Shown here in pieces: positions 16,354 through 26,981 of a stretch of DNA of 64,000 nucleotides. The notes under the pieces are model-generated. The model made no database searches. It was not told where the DNA came from and saw nothing but the letters and a program-made list of their open reading frames with translations. The translations under genes were made by a program, and so were the position numbers. This stretch comes from Prevotellaceae bacterium (GTDB taxonomy: Bacteria; Bacteroidota; Bacteroidia; Bacteroidales; Bacteroidaceae): NCBI GenBank assembly GCA_029219385.1, contig JAQXTH010000006.1, forward strand, positions 16,903 to 80,902, in the 5' to 3' direction. The first letter of the stretch is position 1. The number at the start of each line of letters is the position of its first letter.

Positions 16354-17712
16354 TTATGAAAGTTTCTCGATGAGTTGTTGGGGAGAGAGTTGCATTTGTT
16401 CACCCGTTGTCATGTCTTTAAGGGAGACAAGTCCTGAGTTAATCTCGTTTTCACCAATCAGCGCGATATATGGCACTCCGATGGCGTTTGCATAGCTCAT
16501 TTGTTTTTTCATCTTGGTGATGTCGGGATAGATTTCGGCGCTAATGCCGTGTTTGCGCAACATGGTGGCCGTTTTGAGGCAACAGGCAGCTTCTTTCTCT
16601 CCGAAGTTGATGAACAAGACCTTGGTGACAAGGGTGGTGTCGGTTGGATAGAGGTTGAGTTGGTTCAGCACGTCGTAGATGCGGTCGGCACCAAACGAGA
16701 TACCCACACCGCTGAGACCGGGCATTCCGAATATGCCTGTGAGGTTGTCATATCGACCACCGCCGGTGATAGAGCCTATTTCTACATCGAGGGCTTTCAC
16801 CTCAAATATGCAGCCGGTGTAGTAGTTGAGGCCGCGTGCGAGGGTGAGGTCTATGGTGACTGTGTTGTTGAGGTTAAGTGATTCGAGCGAGTCGATCACA
16901 AAACGAAGTTCCTCTACGCCCTTTTTGCCCGTTTCATCATTGGCAAGCAGGGTTGCCATTGTGTCGAGTTGCTGCGAATTGTTGCCCTCAATATTGAAAA
17001 TGGGCATAAGTTTTTCGATGCCTTCGGGCGAGATGCCGCTTGTGGCAAGTTCTGCCTTCACGTTGTCGAGACCGATTTTGTCGAGTTTGTCTATGGCCGT
17101 GGCAATCTCAATCATTTTTTGCGGAAATCCGATGAGGTTGGCAAGGCCGGCGAGAATCTTGCGGTTGTTGATGTGAATGGCCACCCTTATGCCGAATTGG
17201 CTGAACACAGTGTCGACAATCTGCATTAGTTCAACCTCGTTGAGCAGCGAGTCAGACCCCACAATGTCGGCATCGCATTGGTAGAACTCTCTGTATCGTC
17301 CCTTTTGCGGACGGTCGGCACGCCACACGGGCTGTATCTGATAACGCTTGAACGGCATTTGCAATTCGTCGCGGTGTTGCACTACATAGCGTGCAAAGGG
17401 CACGGTGAGGTCATAGCGCAATCCTTTTTCGCACAGACGGGCAGCCAAGCGGCCTGTTGCACCGTCTTGCAGTTCTTCGGCTGTGATGCCTTTGAGGAAA
17501 TCGCCCGAGTTGAGCACCTTAAATAATAGTTTGTCACCTTCTTCGCCATATTTGCCCATCAGCGTGGAGAGATTTTCCATGGCAGGTGTCTCTATCTGGT
17601 GGAAACCATAGAGGCTGTAGACGTGGCGAATTGTGTTGAAGATATAATTGCGTTTAGACATCTCGGTGGGCGAGAAGTCTCGTGTGCCTTTAGGTATGGA
17701 TGGCTTATTCAT
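16354..17712 (-). CDS. hisS: Histidyl-tRNA synthetase
   Basis: 452 residues. Class II aminoacyl-tRNA synthetase charging tRNA-His. Motif 1 region [17 protein letters not shown], motif 2 region [25 protein letters not shown], the histidine-binding [14 protein letters not shown] and the motif 3 region [13 protein letters not shown] are all present, and the C-terminal anticodon-binding domain ends in [12 protein letters not shown]. The start at 17712 overlaps the 3' end of the yfhO-like gene by 8 bases, so translation is coupled. A strong hairpin terminator lies just beyond the stop. Confidence 0.95.
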   Translation of the reverse strand: MNKPSIPKGTRDFSPTEMSKRNYIFNTIRHVYSLYGFHQIETPAMENLSTLMGKYGEEGDKLLFKVLNSGDFLKGITAEELQDGATGRLAARLCEKGLRYDLTVPFARYVVQHRDELQMPFKRYQIQPVWRADRPQKGRYREFYQCDADIVGSDSLLNEVELMQIVDTVFSQFGIRVAIHINNRKILAGLANLIGFPQKMIEIATAIDKLDKIGLDNVKAELATSGISPEGIEKLMPIFNIEGNNSQQLDTMATLLANDETGKKGVEELRFVIDSLESLNLNNTVTIDLTLARGLNYYTGCIFEVKALDVEIGSITGGGRYDNLTGIFGMPGLSGVGISFGADRIYDVLNQLNLYPTDTTLVTKVLFINFGEKEAACCLKTATMLRKHGISAEIYPDITKMKKQMSYANAIGVPYIALIGENEINSGLVSLKDMTTGEQMQLSPQQLIEKLS

Positions 17713-20218
17713 TTGATGTTTGTTTTTTCTGTTTTTCTTTCTTTATAGATATGCCGATGGCAGCAAGAAGTCCTGCTATGAGCAATGCGATGGAGATATA
17801 TGCCAAGGTCTCGGTGGTTTGTATGGAGGCTGGTTTATATTCCATGTGAATGTTGTGTTTGCCGGCAGGAATGTAGGCAGTGCGCAAGATATAGTTGGCT
17901 CTGCCCAATTCGAGGGGCTTGCCATCGAGGGTGGCAGTCCAGCCCGGGTAGTAGACTTCTGAGAATACGGCCACACCGCCGGTCGGTGAGTTTGATTGAT
18001 AGTCGAGCGAGTTGGGCTCGTAGTGTGTGAGGCGGATGGTGCTTGTAGAGTCGTGAGCAATGTTTGTGGCGTTGTTGCCAAAGGTTGATTTGAAACTGTT
18101 GTCGACCACTGCCACGCGATGGAGGTCTTCGTCGTTTAGTGCGTCTATCTCGGCTCGGGCGTTGTCTACAAATTTCACTTGGTCTACAAACCATGCGTTG
18201 CCCATGGCAAAGGGGTTGTGGACGGCAAATGTCTCTTTTCCTTCTGCACTTAGGATAAAGTATTTGCAGTTAAGCATGTTTAGCACAGGAAAGAGACTGT
18301 CTCCCTTTATTGTGGTGAGATCGCCTTGGGAGGTGTTGTATGCTTTGACAACCTGTTGCATTTCGCTTGGTCTGCCACGGCCGGGGGTAGGCGATATGTA
18401 GTTGTCGATGATGTCTTGATAGCGTCCGAGTTTCACCGCACTATATCCGCCAATGCTTTTGTGGAAGTAGGAGGTTTCGTTTTCGTTGAATGTGTTGGTG
18501 GTGAAATTCAAGACACGGTAGTTGGGGTCGGGGTCTGCCAGAATTTGCTCATCGGCCGAGGTCTTGACAAACGAGTTGTGTATTTGGTCGGGCATTACAA
18601 ACATATCGTCGTTGAGATAGCGTTTGTTGACAGCATACATATCAATGAGGCACAATAGGGAGATTGCCACCAACGTGGGTATTGCCTTGAGTTTGTTTTT
18701 TGCAAACAGCCACACAAAGGCTGCGCCAATGATAATGAAGAAGAAACTGCGCCATGCGTCGGCTGCGAAAATGGCTTTGCGCACCATGGTGAGGTCGGCA
18801 AGCAGTTCGGGATATTGTGCAAGCTGTTCTTGTTCGCGCAAAGAAGTGTAGGACGGAAAAATGCTCGGCACGAGGGCAAAGAGCAGCGCTATGCCGGCTG
18901 TAAGGGCGAGGGCTCCGTAGAATTTCCACATTTTGTGTCCCAAGGCTTCGCTTTTTTCTTTTAGGATTTTAGCGAGAGCCATGATGGCCAGCAACGGTAT
19001 GGTGAACTCGGCAATTACGAGTATAGACGACACTGTGCGAAATTTATTGTAGAGTGGCACGTGGTCTATGCAGAATTGCGTGAACCCCATGAAGTTGTGA
19101 CCCCATGAGAGCAGGATAGAAATCAAGGTGACGACAAGAAGTGCCCATTTCATCGGACCTTTCACCACAAACCAACTTAAAACAAACAAGAAGATGATGA
19201 ATGCTCCGACATAGACAGGACCCGAAGTGCCCGGCTGGTCGCCCCAATACATTCCCATCACGTTGTAGTATTGGGTGTATTCTCCTTTTTCCATGGCAAT
19301 TTCGCTGTTTGAGAGTGGCACCGAGGCTCCTCCTTTGGCGTTGGGGATAAGGAGAGTCCATGTCTCGTCAATGCCGTATGACCATTGGGTGATATATTCG
19401 GGCGAAAGACCGCTTTTGTGTGAACTGCCTTCGACAGCGAGGTCGCTGCGGCCACGCATGGTCTCTTTGCTGTATTGGTAGGTGTGGTAGAGGTTTGAGA
19501 TATTGGTGCAAACGGCAATGAGTGCTGCCACGGCGATAATGGCGGTCGCTTTGAAAAAATGCGATAGTTGTTTCTTGCGATAGGCATCAATAAACCATGC
19601 CACTGCCATTGCAAACATCACCAAAAGGAAATAGTAGGTCATCTGCAAATGGTTTGACAAAATCTGGAACGAGAGAAACAGTGCCAACACGCAACCGCCC
19701 CACAGGTATCGACCTTTGTAGCACATCACCATGCCCGCTATGGTGGGTGGGATGAATGCCAAGGTGAGCAGTTTCCAGATGTGGCCTGCTCCGATTATGA
19801 TGAAGTAATAAGACGAGAAAGCCCACGCTATTGCTCCAAGCACCGACAATAGTGGTTTGAAGCCAAACGAGCGCATCAGTATATAGAAACCCAGCAGCAG
19901 AATAAAGACATACATCACCACGGTGGGCAGTCCTAATTCATAGATGCTGCGCAATGCGCTAAGAGTGGTGCGCGAATCGTATGAGGGAGCCATTTGGTAG
20001 GTCGGCATTCCTGAGAAGAGGGAGTTGGTCCAGCGTGTTTCTTCGCCTGTGCGCTCGTGGTAGAGCGACAGTTCGTGATTGCTGCCTATGGCTCCGGTGT
20101 GGTCGGAGCCCGAAAGCACCATTCCTTCGCTCACGGGGGTGAGGAAATAGATAAATCCTATTGCCACAAAAAAGATAATGGCAGCGACATCGGGCCAGAT
20201 TTTTTTGAATAGTTGCAT
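17705..20218 (-). CDS. YfhO family multi-pass membrane protein
   Basis: 837 residues from ATG 20218; the tracked start at 20248 is a TTG and adds ten residues. The first two-thirds contain about 12 hydrophobic helices ([51 protein letters not shown]), then an exported domain of about 200 residues with [20 protein letters not shown], and a final helix near the end ([16 protein letters not shown]). This is the layout of YfhO-like proteins, relatives of lipid-linked-sugar glycosyltransferases of the GT-C type. In Firmicutes YfhO glycosylates lipoteichoic acid; the acceptor here is unknown. Between ahcY (39-base gap) and hisS. Confidence 0.85.
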   Translation of the reverse strand: MQLFKKIWPDVAAIIFFVAIGFIYFLTPVSEGMVLSGSDHTGAIGSNHELSLYHERTGEETRWTNSLFSGMPTYQMAPSYDSRTTLSALRSIYELGLPTVVMYVFILLLGFYILMRSFGFKPLLSVLGAIAWAFSSYYFIIIGAGHIWKLLTLAFIPPTIAGMVMCYKGRYLWGGCVLALFLSFQILSNHLQMTYYFLLVMFAMAVAWFIDAYRKKQLSHFFKATAIIAVAALIAVCTNISNLYHTYQYSKETMRGRSDLAVEGSSHKSGLSPEYITQWSYGIDETWTLLIPNAKGGASVPLSNSEIAMEKGEYTQYYNVMGMYWGDQPGTSGPVYVGAFIIFLFVLSWFVVKGPMKWALLVVTLISILLSWGHNFMGFTQFCIDHVPLYNKFRTVSSILVIAEFTIPLLAIMALAKILKEKSEALGHKMWKFYGALALTAGIALLFALVPSIFPSYTSLREQEQLAQYPELLADLTMVRKAIFAADAWRSFFFIIIGAAFVWLFAKNKLKAIPTLVAISLLCLIDMYAVNKRYLNDDMFVMPDQIHNSFVKTSADEQILADPDPNYRVLNFTTNTFNENETSYFHKSIGGYSAVKLGRYQDIIDNYISPTPGRGRPSEMQQVVKAYNTSQGDLTTIKGDSLFPVLNMLNCKYFILSAEGKETFAVHNPFAMGNAWFVDQVKFVDNARAEIDALNDEDLHRVAVVDNSFKSTFGNNATNIAHDSTSTIRLTHYEPNSLDYQSNSPTGGVAVFSEVYYPGWTATLDGKPLELGRANYILRTAYIPAGKHNIHMEYKPASIQTTETLAYISIALLIAGLLAAIGISIKKEKQKKQTSNE

Positions 20219-20257
20219 TTTGAGAGTTGTGTTGTGGTTTGTTGACAATAGAATAGA

Positions 20258-21673
20258 TCAATATCTGTAGTTGTCGGCTTTGAATGGGCCTTCGGGGCTG
20301 ACACCGATATAGGCAGCCTGCTCGGGAGTGAGTTTGCTGAGGTGGGCACCGATGCGTTCGAGGTGGAGGCGTGCCACTTCTTCATCGAGTTTCTTTGGTA
20401 AGACATAGACTCCTTTTTCGTATTTATTTGTGAAGAGTTCGATCTGTGCCAAAGTTTGGTTTGTGAACGAGTTGCTCATCACGAAACTCGGGTGGCCGGT
20501 GGCGCAGCCGAGGTTCACGAGTCGTCCGTCGGCAAGCAGGGTGATGTGATGCCCGTCGGGGAAGAGGTAACTGTCTACTTGCGGTTTGATATTGGTGCGT
20601 TTTATGCCTTCTACCTGTTTGAGTTTTTCTACTTGAATTTCTGAGTCAAAGTGACCAATGTTGCACACAATGGCCTCGTCGGGCATTTGCTTCATGTGTT
20701 CTACGGTAATTACGTCGATGTTGCCCGTTGTGGTGACAAACACGTTGCCACGTGGGGCAGCCTCGTCCATGGTGACAACTTCATATCCCTCCATGGCTGC
20801 CTGAAGTGCACAGATGGGGTCAATTTCTGTCACCAAAACGCGTGCGCCATAACTCTTGAGGCTCTGGGCACAGCCTTTACCCACGTCACCATAGCCTGCC
20901 ACAACAGCCACCTTGCCGGCCAGCATCACGTCGGTGGCACGTTTGATACCGTCGACCAGACTTTCGCGACAGCCATATAGGTTGTCAAACTTGCTCTTGG
21001 TGACGGAGTCGTTGACGTTGAAAGCGGGGAAGAGCAGTTCGCCCTTGGCTTGCATATTGTAGAGGCGATGAACACCGGTTGTGGTCTCTTCGCTTACTCC
21101 TTTGATGTTTGAGGCAAGCTCATGCCAATAGCGTGGTTTTTCGGCAAGCACTTTTTTGAGTATCAGTTTCAACTCGCGTTCGTCTTCGCTGCCTGAGGGT
21201 GTGTCGAGAACGGAGGGGTCGTCTTCGGCCTTCACTCCGAGGTGTATCATGAGAGTGGCATCGCCACCGTCGTCAACAATCATGTTGGGGTATTCAGAAC
21301 CATAATTAAGTGCCTGGAGTGTACACCACCAATAGTCTGCGAGATTTTCGCCTTTCCATGCAAAGACAGGTGTGCCTCCGGTGGCAATGGCTGCTGCTGC
21401 ATGGTCTTGGGTGGAATAGATGTTGCAGGAGCACCATCTCACTTCTGCACCCAGTGTCTTGAGTGTTTCTATCAGGAGGGCTGTCTGAATGGTCATGTGG
21501 AGCGACCCCATTATTCGTGCGCCTTTGAGTGGCTTTGTTTCACCATATTTTGCTCGCAGAGCCATGAGGCCCGGCATTTCGTGTTCGGCTATTCTCATTT
21601 CTTCACGACCAAATGCAGAGAGGTTTTGATCGGCAATTTTGTAGGGAAGATTGCTAAATACTGATTGTGTCAT
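20258..21673 (-). CDS. ahcY: Adenosylhomocysteinase (S-adenosylhomocysteine hydrolase)
   Basis: 471 residues. It splits S-adenosylhomocysteine to adenosine and homocysteine, removing the inhibitory product of methyltransferases. Visible marks are [30 protein letters not shown], the NAD-binding [29 protein letters not shown], and the C-terminal [10 protein letters not shown] whose lysine and tyrosine complete the active site of the neighbouring subunit. First gene of an operon with yfhO-like and hisS. A good -7 box is present upstream, and no SAH or SAM riboswitch was recognised in the 50-base leader. Confidence 0.96.
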   Translation of the reverse strand: MTQSVFSNLPYKIADQNLSAFGREEMRIAEHEMPGLMALRAKYGETKPLKGARIMGSLHMTIQTALLIETLKTLGAEVRWCSCNIYSTQDHAAAAIATGGTPVFAWKGENLADYWWCTLQALNYGSEYPNMIVDDGGDATLMIHLGVKAEDDPSVLDTPSGSEDERELKLILKKVLAEKPRYWHELASNIKGVSEETTTGVHRLYNMQAKGELLFPAFNVNDSVTKSKFDNLYGCRESLVDGIKRATDVMLAGKVAVVAGYGDVGKGCAQSLKSYGARVLVTEIDPICALQAAMEGYEVVTMDEAAPRGNVFVTTTGNIDVITVEHMKQMPDEAIVCNIGHFDSEIQVEKLKQVEGIKRTNIKPQVDSYLFPDGHHITLLADGRLVNLGCATGHPSFVMSNSFTNQTLAQIELFTNKYEKGVYVLPKKLDEEVARLHLERIGAHLSKLTPEQAAYIGVSPEGPFKADNYRY

Positions 21674-21721
21674 AATGATATGCTTAAATATTGTTATTTT
21701 TCATTTATTAAATAAGGTAAG

Positions 21722-21729
21722 CAAAGTTA
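21722..21729 (-). promoter_or_regulatory. -7 box of the ahcY operon
   Basis: Minus-strand TAACTTTG is an exact TAnnTTTG match about 49 bases before the ahcY ATG. Confidence 0.55.
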
Positions 21730-21798
21730 CTAATTAAATTTCGTTATTTATTCCTTTGGTTCGACTATTTAGCGTTGTGACTTGTCGACAGTTGTTTT

Positions 21799-24519
21799 TC
21801 AATGGGTTTTGGCTGCGTGGCATGACGAAATGATTTTGTGGCTTTTCAAAAGGTGGTATCCCTCGCGCACCCATAAGACAAGCGATGAGGCGATAATGAT
21901 TATTGCCCAATCTTGGAGACTCAGGCTGCATACGTTGAAGAATTTTTGCAGTCCGGGAATTTCCACCATTGCTATCTGGCCGGCAAATATGATTGTGACG
22001 ATGGTGAGCAGTCCTTTGCAACCTTTAAAGTGTAGTGCGCTGCGCCCGGTTTCGTATGCACGAGAGTTGAAGAGATAGAAGAAATGGGTCATTACAAAGA
22101 TTGTGAACAAGAGGGTCAACTCGTAGGTCGTGACGTGATTTTTTTTGCCCAATGTTACAAAGAGGAGGTCTGTCATGCTGCGAATGTCGGAGTGTTGGAA
22201 CACATAGAGCAAAGCCAATAGCAGCACGAAGAAAAATCCACCCACTCCCACAATGTTGATTATCATTGATTTGTTGAGAATAAAGGCGTGGCGGTTGCGC
22301 GGTTTTTCGAGCATCACACTTTGTGAGGGGGGCAGCGAGGCCAAAGCCATGGCGGCAAAGGTGTCCATTATGAGGTTTATCCATAGCATTTGGGTGACGG
22401 TGAGAGGCGACTCTGTGCCCATGAACGCGCCACACAACACGAGGAAGCAGGCCGTTACGTTTACGGTGAGTTGGAAGAGAATGAAACGCTGTATGTTTTT
22501 ATAAAGTGAGCGTCCCCACATCACGGCCTTTCCTATGCTCGAAAATGAGTTGTCGATGATTGTGATGTCGGAGGCTTCTTTTGCCACCGATGTGCCATCG
22601 CCCATGGAGAGCCCCACGTGGGCGGCTTTGAGTGCCGGTGCGTCGTTGGTTCCGTCTCCGGTGACGGCCACCACATGGCTTTTCTCTTGCAAGGCTTCTA
22701 CTAATCGTTTTTTGTCCATTGGCCGGGCGCGCGCGATTATTTTGATTTTTTCTACGCGCTCGGGCAGTTCTTGATCGGAAAGAGCCGCAAATTCGGTGCC
22801 CGAAATGATATTGTTTTCATTGTCACGGCTTGTCCAAAGTCCGATTTGTCGACCTATCTCCATGGCTGTGAGCGGAGTGTCGCCGGTGACAATCTTGATG
22901 TTTATTCCTGCATTAGTGCATTCTTTGATGGCTTCAGCCACATCGGCCCTGACGGGGTCTGATATGGCAGCGACACCGATGAAACAGATATTTTGCGAGT
23001 TGACGGTGTCGTTTTCAATGGGCGTTTCGTCGTCGTTGAGAATTTTGTATGCAAAGCCGAGTGTGCGCATGGCGTGGTGTTGGTATTCTTCCAATTGTTT
23101 GTAGACCTCGGCTTTGTCGGCAGGCGTTGTGTCTGACATCTCAAAAACAACCTCGGGTGCACCTTTTATATATAATATCTTTTTGCCGGGCATGGCTGTA
23201 GAATTGACAACGCTTGCCATATATTTGCGCTCGGTGGTGAAGGGCAGTTCTTCTATAATGGTTGTGTTGTTGCGTATTGTGCGGTAGTCGATACCGTTGT
23301 TTTTGAGCCATATAAGCAATGCTCCCTCAGTGGGGTTGCCCAACACTTGAGGGTTGTCGGCTTGGGTGAAGTCAATAGACGCAGTTGAGTTGACTGCTAT
23401 GCCTTCGTATATAAGTTTGTGGGAAACAGTTGTGTTGAATATTTTCATGCTGTCTACTTTCATGCGGTTTTGAGTGAGAGTGCCGGTTTTGTCGGTGCAA
23501 ATCACGGTGGTGGCTCCCATAGTCTCGCATGAGTGGAGTTTGCGCACGAGGTTGTTTGTTTTAAGCATTCTTCTCATCGAATAGGCCAGCGACAAGGTTA
23601 TGGCCATTGGCAGCCCCTCGGGCACGGCCACAACTATTAGTGTGACGGCAATCATGAGTGTTTGCAATACGTATGCAATAAATGGTGCTGCATGTTGAAA
23701 GGAGTCGAATAAGTCTGTGCCGTAGGTCAGGAGATAAAGAATTATGCGACACACTATGATGACAAAAGCAAAGATGTAACTAAACCGTGAGATCCAGAAG
23801 CCGAGTCTGTCGAGTTGCTCATTGAAAGGGGTCTTTTTTCCATCGTCTATTTGTGATGCTACGAACACTTTGCCTTGCTCGGTTTTGTCGCCTACGGCAG
23901 TGACAATCATTCTGCCGTGTCCCTCCATCACTTTGGTGCCTTTCAATACATGATTGGTGGGGTAGGTTGCTTCGGGTTCAAAGTCTTCCTCTCGGCAACT
24001 TTTGAGGCAAATAGGTTCACCGGTGAGTGAGGACTCGTCGACTTGAAGTCGCACGGATTGCAATAGTTCACCATCGGCGGCAATTTCTTCACCCGTGTTA
24101 ATCAAGACAAGGTCGCCCACAACGACATCGCGACGGGCTATGTGCGTCACATTTCCATTGCGCACTACCTCAACCGGTTCGTCGTCGTTTACTCGGTTGA
24201 GTATGTCGAATTCCTTGCCGGCCTTATATTCAAAATAAAATGCCAACCCTGTGGCCAATAAAATTGCAACAAAAATACCGACAGGTTCAAAAAAGACTTC
24301 TATGCTTTTGTCGAGACCTGAATATTCATAGATAGATATGCAAATCGACAGTATGCCCGCTATCAGCAGAATAACTATCAGTGGGTCACGGAATTTCTCT
24401 AAGAATTGTTTCCATACGGGGGTCTTTGCAGGTGGAGTTAGAACGTTGCGGCCGTGCTTGCTGCGACTTTCTGCGACTTGGGCATCGTTAAGTCCCTTAA
24501 AACTAAACTCTTGTTTCAT
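21799..24519 (-). CDS. Calcium-transporting type P-type ATPase (PMCA-like)
   Basis: 906 residues from ATG 24519. The tracked start at 24543 is a TTG that forms the end of the -7 box, so it cannot be used. Domains in order: cation ATPase N-terminus, helices 1-2, actuator domain with SSLTGEP, helix 4 with VPEGLPMAITLSLAYSMRRM, phosphorylation site CTDKTGTLTQNRM, nucleotide domain, hinge VVAVTGDGTNDAPALKAAHV, then six C-terminal helices. PEGLP in helix 4 is typical of Ca2+ pumps of the plasma-membrane type. It would export Ca2+ or a similar divalent cation at the cytoplasmic membrane. Monocistronic and divergent from the Na/Pi transporter gene. Confidence 0.9.
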   Translation of the reverse strand: MKQEFSFKGLNDAQVAESRSKHGRNVLTPPAKTPVWKQFLEKFRDPLIVILLIAGILSICISIYEYSGLDKSIEVFFEPVGIFVAILLATGLAFYFEYKAGKEFDILNRVNDDEPVEVVRNGNVTHIARRDVVVGDLVLINTGEEIAADGELLQSVRLQVDESSLTGEPICLKSCREEDFEPEATYPTNHVLKGTKVMEGHGRMIVTAVGDKTEQGKVFVASQIDDGKKTPFNEQLDRLGFWISRFSYIFAFVIIVCRIILYLLTYGTDLFDSFQHAAPFIAYVLQTLMIAVTLIVVAVPEGLPMAITLSLAYSMRRMLKTNNLVRKLHSCETMGATTVICTDKTGTLTQNRMKVDSMKIFNTTVSHKLIYEGIAVNSTASIDFTQADNPQVLGNPTEGALLIWLKNNGIDYRTIRNNTTIIEELPFTTERKYMASVVNSTAMPGKKILYIKGAPEVVFEMSDTTPADKAEVYKQLEEYQHHAMRTLGFAYKILNDDETPIENDTVNSQNICFIGVAAISDPVRADVAEAIKECTNAGINIKIVTGDTPLTAMEIGRQIGLWTSRDNENNIISGTEFAALSDQELPERVEKIKIIARARPMDKKRLVEALQEKSHVVAVTGDGTNDAPALKAAHVGLSMGDGTSVAKEASDITIIDNSFSSIGKAVMWGRSLYKNIQRFILFQLTVNVTACFLVLCGAFMGTESPLTVTQMLWINLIMDTFAAMALASLPPSQSVMLEKPRNRHAFILNKSMIINIVGVGGFFFVLLLALLYVFQHSDIRSMTDLLFVTLGKKNHVTTYELTLLFTIFVMTHFFYLFNSRAYETGRSALHFKGCKGLLTIVTIIFAGQIAMVEIPGLQKFFNVCSLSLQDWAIIIIASSLVLWVREGYHLLKSHKIISSCHAAKTH

Positions 24520-24540
24520 CTTCTCCGTGTTTTGAGGTGG

Positions 24541-24548
24541 CAAAATTA
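24541..24548 (-). promoter_or_regulatory. -7 box of the P-type ATPase gene
   Basis: Minus-strand TAATTTTG matches TAnnTTTG and ends 21 bases before ATG 24519. Its last three bases are the TTG that the ORF track used as a start. Confidence 0.55.
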
Positions 24549-24777
24549 CTTCTTTTGATATTTATATCCAAACAAACAATGTTATAAACAATTAAATGAA
24601 TTATGGCTTGGGCTGAAAATGCGTGGAGGAGGGAGAAGTGTCTTTCGACTTGTTAATTGAAGTTGATAAATAAACAAATATCATAGAATAATAGAGCATA
24701 TTCATCTTATTTAAGGAAAACATTGGGGCAGACATACATTTTTCCTTTTATTTAACAGTTTTGTAACAATTTTGTAA

Positions 24778-24785
24778 TAACTTTG
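24778..24785 (+). promoter_or_regulatory. -7 box of the Na/Pi cotransporter gene
   Basis: TAACTTTG is an exact TAnnTTTG match 27 bases before ATG 24813. The ORF-track TTG start at 24783 overlaps it. Confidence 0.55.
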
Positions 24786-24812
24786 CGAGCGAATTTTAAC
24801 GAATATATTTCA

Positions 24813-26507
24813 ATGGACACAATTGTAAACATTTTTTCGCTGTTGGGCTCTCTCGGCCTTTTTCTTTATGGAATGAAGATAATGAGTGAAGGTCTTGAGA
24901 AGTTTGCAGGCGACAGGCTGCGCAATATCTTGGCCGCAATGACAAAAAATCGTGTAATGGGAGTTCTTACGGGTATATCCGTGACGGCTTTGATACAGTC
25001 TTCATCGGCAACCACCGTGATGGTAATTTCTTTTGTCAACGCGGGATTGATGACTTTGGTGCAGGCTATCGGCGTGATAATGGGTGCCAACGTCGGCACA
25101 ACGGTGACGGCGTGGATAATCTCGGCCATTGGTTTCAAGGTGAATATCGCGGCTTTTGCCCTGCCGTTGCTTGCCATTGGAATACCGTTGATTTTCAGCA
25201 ACAATTCTCAACGCAAGTCGATTGGAGAATTTGTCTTTGGCTTTTCTTTCCTTTTCATGGGCCTCAGTTTCCTTCAGGAGTCGGCCAATAATCTGGATGT
25301 GGGTTCTGCTGTTGCACTGATGCTCTCAAAGGTGGCTGACGGTGGTTTCTTCACCATATTATTGTTTGTGATTGTAGGTGCGTTGGTCACAATGCTTGTG
25401 CAGGCTTCGGCGGCAACAATGGCCATCACGCTCATGTTGTTTGATATGCATATAGAGGGCTTTGGGCTCGAACAGGCAGCTGCGCTCGCGATGGGTCAGA
25501 ACATTGGTACGACAATCACTGCATTTATTGCTTCGCTCACGGCAAACACACAAGCGCGACGGGCAGCCTTGGCCCACATGTTTTTCAATGTGTTTGGTGT
25601 GATTGTGGTGTTGTTGATATTCTATCCTTTCTGCAACGGTATCAAGTGGTTTGTGGAGAATGTAATGATGTCCGGTTCCAACGAGATGTTTCAGTTGTCG
25701 GCATTCCACACAGCGTTTAATGTGTTCAACACGCTGTTGCTTATAGGCTTTGTGAAGCAGATAGAGCAGTTTGTCTGCAAAGTGTTGCCTCAGAAAGAGG
25801 AGAAAGAAGAACCGCGCTTGCGTTATATCACGGGTGGCTTGCTCTCAACTGCCGAGTTGTCTATATGGCAGGCTCGCAATGAGGTTAGTCTGATGGCCGA
25901 GCGTTGTCACCGAATGTTGGATATGGTCAGAACTGCCCTTAATACTGAGAAAGACAGTGATTTTGAAAAAATATATAAGCGCATTGAGCATTACGAGCAA
26001 ATCACCGACAATATGGAGAGTGAGATTGCCGAATATTTGCGCAAAGTGACGGAGGGTCGTCTTTCAGCATTCTCTAAAAAACATATTGCTCACATGTTGC
26101 GCGAGGTTGACGAACTTGAGTCGGTCGGTGACTCCATGTATCATCTTGCACGCACATTATCGCGCAAGAGACAACATGAACCTGCTCCGTTTACCAAAGA
26201 ACAGATAGAACATATGGAGGAGATGATGAACTATACAGACCAAGCTCTCACGAAAATGTACCACAACTTATGTGACAACAGCAAAGCATTGCTTGATCTG
26301 AGTCAATCTTATTATGTAGAAAACAAACTTAACGAGTTGCGCTCTAAGTGCCGCGAAGAAAATCTCGAAGCAATAAATTCGGGAGCATACGGCTATCGCC
26401 TTGGCACATTCTTTAATGATTTTATTGCAGAGTGTGAAAGAATTGGCGACCATGTGGTCAATGTCGTGCAGGCAGAAAACAGTGCACGTCAGCCGATAGA
26501 AGAATAA
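24813..26507 (+). CDS. Na+/phosphate cotransporter family protein with PhoU-like C-terminus
   Basis: 564 residues from ATG 24813 (the tracked TTG at 24783 is in the promoter). The membrane half (about residues 1-320) carries the internal duplication of the NptA/SLC34-like fold: TALIQSSSATTVMVISFVNA and TMLVQASAATMAITLMLFD, each followed by GANVGTTVTAWI or GQNIGTTITAFI. The C-terminal 220 residues are helical and PhoU-like (EVSLMAERCHRMLDMVRTAL, ECERIGDHVVNVVQ). Expected to import phosphate with sodium at the cytoplasmic membrane, the PhoU part probably setting activity. No Pho-box-like operator was recognised. Confidence 0.9.
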   Translation: MDTIVNIFSLLGSLGLFLYGMKIMSEGLEKFAGDRLRNILAAMTKNRVMGVLTGISVTALIQSSSATTVMVISFVNAGLMTLVQAIGVIMGANVGTTVTAWIISAIGFKVNIAAFALPLLAIGIPLIFSNNSQRKSIGEFVFGFSFLFMGLSFLQESANNLDVGSAVALMLSKVADGGFFTILLFVIVGALVTMLVQASAATMAITLMLFDMHIEGFGLEQAAALAMGQNIGTTITAFIASLTANTQARRAALAHMFFNVFGVIVVLLIFYPFCNGIKWFVENVMMSGSNEMFQLSAFHTAFNVFNTLLLIGFVKQIEQFVCKVLPQKEEKEEPRLRYITGGLLSTAELSIWQARNEVSLMAERCHRMLDMVRTALNTEKDSDFEKIYKRIEHYEQITDNMESEIAEYLRKVTEGRLSAFSKKHIAHMLREVDELESVGDSMYHLARTLSRKRQHEPAPFTKEQIEHMEEMMNYTDQALTKMYHNLCDNSKALLDLSQSYYVENKLNELRSKCREENLEAINSGAYGYRLGTFFNDFIAECERIGDHVVNVVQAENSARQPIEE

Positions 26508-26522
26508 GGGAGTGGGAGAGAG

Positions 26523-26720
26523 TTAGTCGTCATCGTCGTCGTCCCATTCGTCTTCGAAGTCATCGTCTTCGAAGTCGTCATCAAAATATGTCCAATCTTC
26601 TATTTCTTCTCCGATATGGCTGTGTGATGTCCGGTAGTCTTTGGTGAGTAAAAATCTTCCAACTTCTTGATCTAAAAATCTGTGAGTAGCGTTCATTGTG
26701 TTGGTGATTAACTCAGACAT
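26523..26720 (-). CDS. Small protein with a very acidic C-terminal tail
   Basis: 65 residues from ATG 26720, or 80 from the in-frame ATG 26765 used by the ORF track. I do not recognise a family. The first 50 residues are ordinary (MSELITNTMN, DQEVGRFLLTKDYRTSHSH), and the last 20 are a D/E/F/W run (DDDFEDDDFEDEWDDDDDD). The start ATG 26720 lies inside the 3' end of the 36-codon ORF just upstream in another frame, as in coupled gene pairs. The DNA of the tail is a GTC/ATC-like low-complexity stretch, so a spurious ORF remains possible. It converges on the Na/Pi gene with a 15-base gap. Confidence 0.45.
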   Translation of the reverse strand: MSELITNTMNATHRFLDQEVGRFLLTKDYRTSHSHIGEEIEDWTYFDDDFEDDDFEDEWDDDDDD

Positions 26721-26818
26721 GCTGCTATAAATACAATTAGGATAATAATGCCTATGATTCTGCATTTGTTGTAGAGACGTTTGATTTCTTGTGCTTGCTG
26801 TGTGTCCATAGTTTTCAT
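26708..26818 (-). CDS. Tiny single-helix membrane protein (36 residues)
   Basis: Too short for the ORF track. ATG 26818 opens a 36-residue frame: a polar, charged start (MKTMDTQQAQEIKRLYNK) followed by one hydrophobic helix (IIGIIILIVFIAACLS) to the stop. A basic-then-hydrophobic layout with charge on the N-terminal side suggests a C-tail-anchored micro-protein. A -7 box (TAATTTTG at 26837-26844) lies 18 bases upstream of the ATG, and the next ORF begins 13 bases inside its 3' end. Function unknown; its reality needs conservation or ribosome profiling. Confidence 0.5.
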   Translation of the reverse strand: MKTMDTQQAQEIKRLYNKCRIIGIIILIVFIAACLS

Positions 26819-26836
26819 TTCTTATAATTCACATTG

Positions 26837-26858
26837 CAAAATTAGTTGCGCAAAATTA
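26837..26858 (-). promoter_or_regulatory. Two successive -7 boxes upstream of the tiny membrane protein
   Basis: Minus-strand TAATTTTG occurs at 26837-26844 and again at 26851-26858. Either could serve the two small ORFs. Confidence 0.4.
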
Positions 26859-26917
26859 CAAAGCCACTACAATGTTGTTACGATTGCGTCAAATTAAATA
26901 GATGGTTCTTTAAAAAA

Positions 26918-26960
26918 GAAAAAGGAGTTGCGACAAATGAAAAGTCGCAACTCCTTTTTT
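26918..26960 (-). terminator. Terminator after purL
   Basis: AAAAGGAGTTGCGAC and GTCGCAACTCCTTTT form a 15-pair stem around a 9-base loop with A/T runs outside, 22 bases beyond the purL stop; it can act in both directions. Confidence 0.85.
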
Positions 26961-26981
26961 ATTGTATTATAAAGCCTTATG

